Notes under the pieces: model-generated
What the model was told of the DNA's origin: nothing
Databases searched by the model: none
What the model saw: the letters and a program-made list of their open reading frames with translations, nothing else
Shown: piece by piece, positions 46,809-47,867 of the stretch
How the letters are laid out: the number at the start of each line of letters is the position of its first letter
Numbering within the stretch: position 1 is the first letter of the stretch
Origin: a virus
DNA: 47,867 nt
IMG/VR virus record: IMGVR_UViG_3300044941_000536
Span: 1 to 47,867 of that record
Strand: one strand, 5' to 3'
Translations under genes and position numbers: made by a program

Positions 46809-47867
46809 TCAGTGGGCCGCGGCCGCGGCCATCTCGGTGGCGCCGAGCCGGGTGGGCGCGACGTCGATCGTGGCGGCCTTCTTGGGCTTGGCCGGCCCGA
46901 CAGGGGCGACATCCAGGCCGAACAGGTCGAGCTGCTGGTACTCGACGGCGGACCTGAGCCCGGCATGGATGAAGTCCATGTGGTCTTCGAACCACTGCTG
47001 CGGCTCGAAGTCCTCGATGGTCTGGGTGAAGGCCTCGATGTTGTGGGCGACCATCCAAGTGGTGCCCTTCGCGTCGTCGTAGCCGATGTGGCAGATCTCG
47101 TGGTGAATGAGCATGCGGCGGCGCGCGGGGCTGAGGGTACGCCATGCCTGGCTGCAGACAGTCACGACGAAGTCGGGCGCGTAGCCGTAGGCCGCCTTGA
47201 AGACGTCGGCCTGGGCGATGCCCACCTTCTTGCACTCGCCGAGCTTCGCGATGGGCTCGCCGCTGGCGTCCTTGCCTTGGGACCATGCAGTGGGGACGCC
47301 CTTCACCATTTCGTCGCGGGTGAGGAAGAGGATCTGCAGGCCGCGATCGATCTTGGGAAAGAAGCGTGCGAGCGTCTCCTGCGCGAGGCGCAGGTCTGAA
47401 CCGGAGAAGGGGGCGAGGCGCACGATCCGGCCGTCGGCCAGACCGTTGAGGAGATCCTTCACTTCCTCGCGAACGCGAGCGCGAAAGCGGAGGACGCGCT
47501 CGAAGTCGCCGCTGTTGGATTGTTCGGTAGCGCGCTGGGTGCTGGTGACGAGTTCCTGCAGCCAGTCGTTGAGGGCCTTGACGGCCTCCTTGGCTTCCTT
47601 GCTGCGGAGGGCCTTGGCGAGGTCGCCGGCGTGGCAGTGCTTGCGGGCGATTTCTGCCCATTCCGAATCGCGGGGAGCGGCGGCGACGATGCGGAGCAGC
47701 GTGGCGACGACCTCGCCGCTGGCGTTCGAAAGCGTATAGACGGCGATACCGACCTCGCCGTGGGTGGACGAGGCCCGCTCGGGGAGCTCGGGGACTTCCG
47801 CCGAGGCGCAGGCGGCGCCGGAGATGATCATCGCGGCCACGCGTTTCTGGGTGAGGGTGATCTCCAT
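46809..47867 (-). CDS. Putative phage metallopeptidase
   Basis: 352 residues inside the window, the first codon being the last three bases. The zinc motif HExxH is at MLIHHEICHIGY (about 265-276), with an Asp pair after it. The family is found in many phages near early genes, with unknown substrate. The N-terminal part is Ala-rich and helical, with a predicted coil around 95-150. With the 34 codons at 1-102 the protein would be 386 residues, and those residues carry the better ribosome site. GTATAGAC lies at 47734-47741 near the start (AVYTL). Confidence 0.78.
   Translation of the reverse strand: MEITLTQKRVAAMIISGAACASAEVPELPERASSTHGEVGIAVYTLSNASGEVVATLLRIVAAAPRDSEWAEIARKHCHAGDLAKALRSKEAKEAVKALNDWLQELVTSTQRATEQSNSGDFERVLRFRARVREEVKDLLNGLADGRIVRLAPFSGSDLRLAQETLARFFPKIDRGLQILFLTRDEMVKGVPTAWSQGKDASGEPIAKLGECKKVGIAQADVFKAAYGYAPDFVVTVCSQAWRTLSPARRRMLIHHEICHIGYDDAKGTTWMVAHNIEAFTQTIEDFEPQQWFEDHMDFIHAGLRSAVEYQQLDLFGLDVAPVGPAKPKKAATIDVAPTRLGATEMAAAAAH

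Noticed and set aside
1-47867. Transposable (Mu-like) lifestyle
   Set aside because: Head genes are Mu-like, but no transposase A/B pair is present. A tyrosine integrase with attP and a terminase pair explain lysogeny and packaging.
1-47867. CRISPR arrays or insertion sequences
   Set aside because: No regular repeat-spacer pattern and no transposase with terminal inverted repeats were seen. The only short-period array is the iteron block.

Overview
The window reads as one complete temperate siphophage genome (GC-rich, strong AGGAGG-type Shine-Dalgarno sites), not as a stretch of bacterial chromosome. A tyrosine integrase gene is followed directly by the 3' part of a tRNA-Asn (positions 5021-5067) with phage genes on both sides, as expected for attP in a circular molecule. 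The leftward early operon starts beside the repressor, leaves the window at position 1 and continues from 47867; the two ends join in the same reading frame. The host cannot be named; it should be a GC-rich bacterium carrying the matching tRNA-Asn gene.

Layout. 0.1-5.1 kb: immunity and integration (Cro-like gene and operators leftward; CI/S24 repressor, a PIN-domain gene pair, a membrane/SH3 protein and the integrase rightward). 5.2-5.8 kb: alpha/beta hydrolase. 5.9-12.0 kb, rightward: tape measure, tail protein, fibre, small genes including a holin-like one, and a Mu gpG-like morphogenesis protein. 12.0-13.4 kb, leftward: an amidoligase operon that also encodes an RNA-polymerase alpha-CTD-like protein. 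13.6-26.3 kb, leftward: tail hub and tip genes, a G/GT tail chaperone with a GGGAAAA frameshift site, major tail protein, Mu gp36/gp37-like connectors, capsid, DUF2190 and protease/scaffold. 26.4-36.1 kb, rightward: accessory island with repeated terminator-promoter cassettes, small unknown genes, a type ISP restriction-modification enzyme and a membrane coiled-coil protein. 36.1-47.9 kb, leftward: Mu gpF-like protein, DUF935 portal, terminase, ParB-like protein, DnaB, a DUF1376 initiator with internal 11-bp iterons, helicase and metallopeptidase.

The head genes are Mu-like (DUF935 portal, gpF, gp36, gp37, nested protease/scaffold), while the tail is lambda-like and non-contractile, and packaging uses a small plus large terminase. 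No transposase was seen, and lysogeny relies on the integrase.

The most unusual signals lie outside ordinary gene content. (1) The octamer GTCTATAC (consensus YGTCTATACR) occurs 18 times, mostly inside 9-26 kb, in all three reading frames of unrelated genes and twice in tandem ahead of the major tail gene. (2) Eight 11-bp units run without a break inside the DUF1376 gene, a candidate replication origin. (3) Terminator-promoter units with identical internal spacing separate the accessory genes. (4) An alpha-CTD-like protein is encoded beside an amidoligase. (5) An A10 tract lies where the portal and gpF frames meet.
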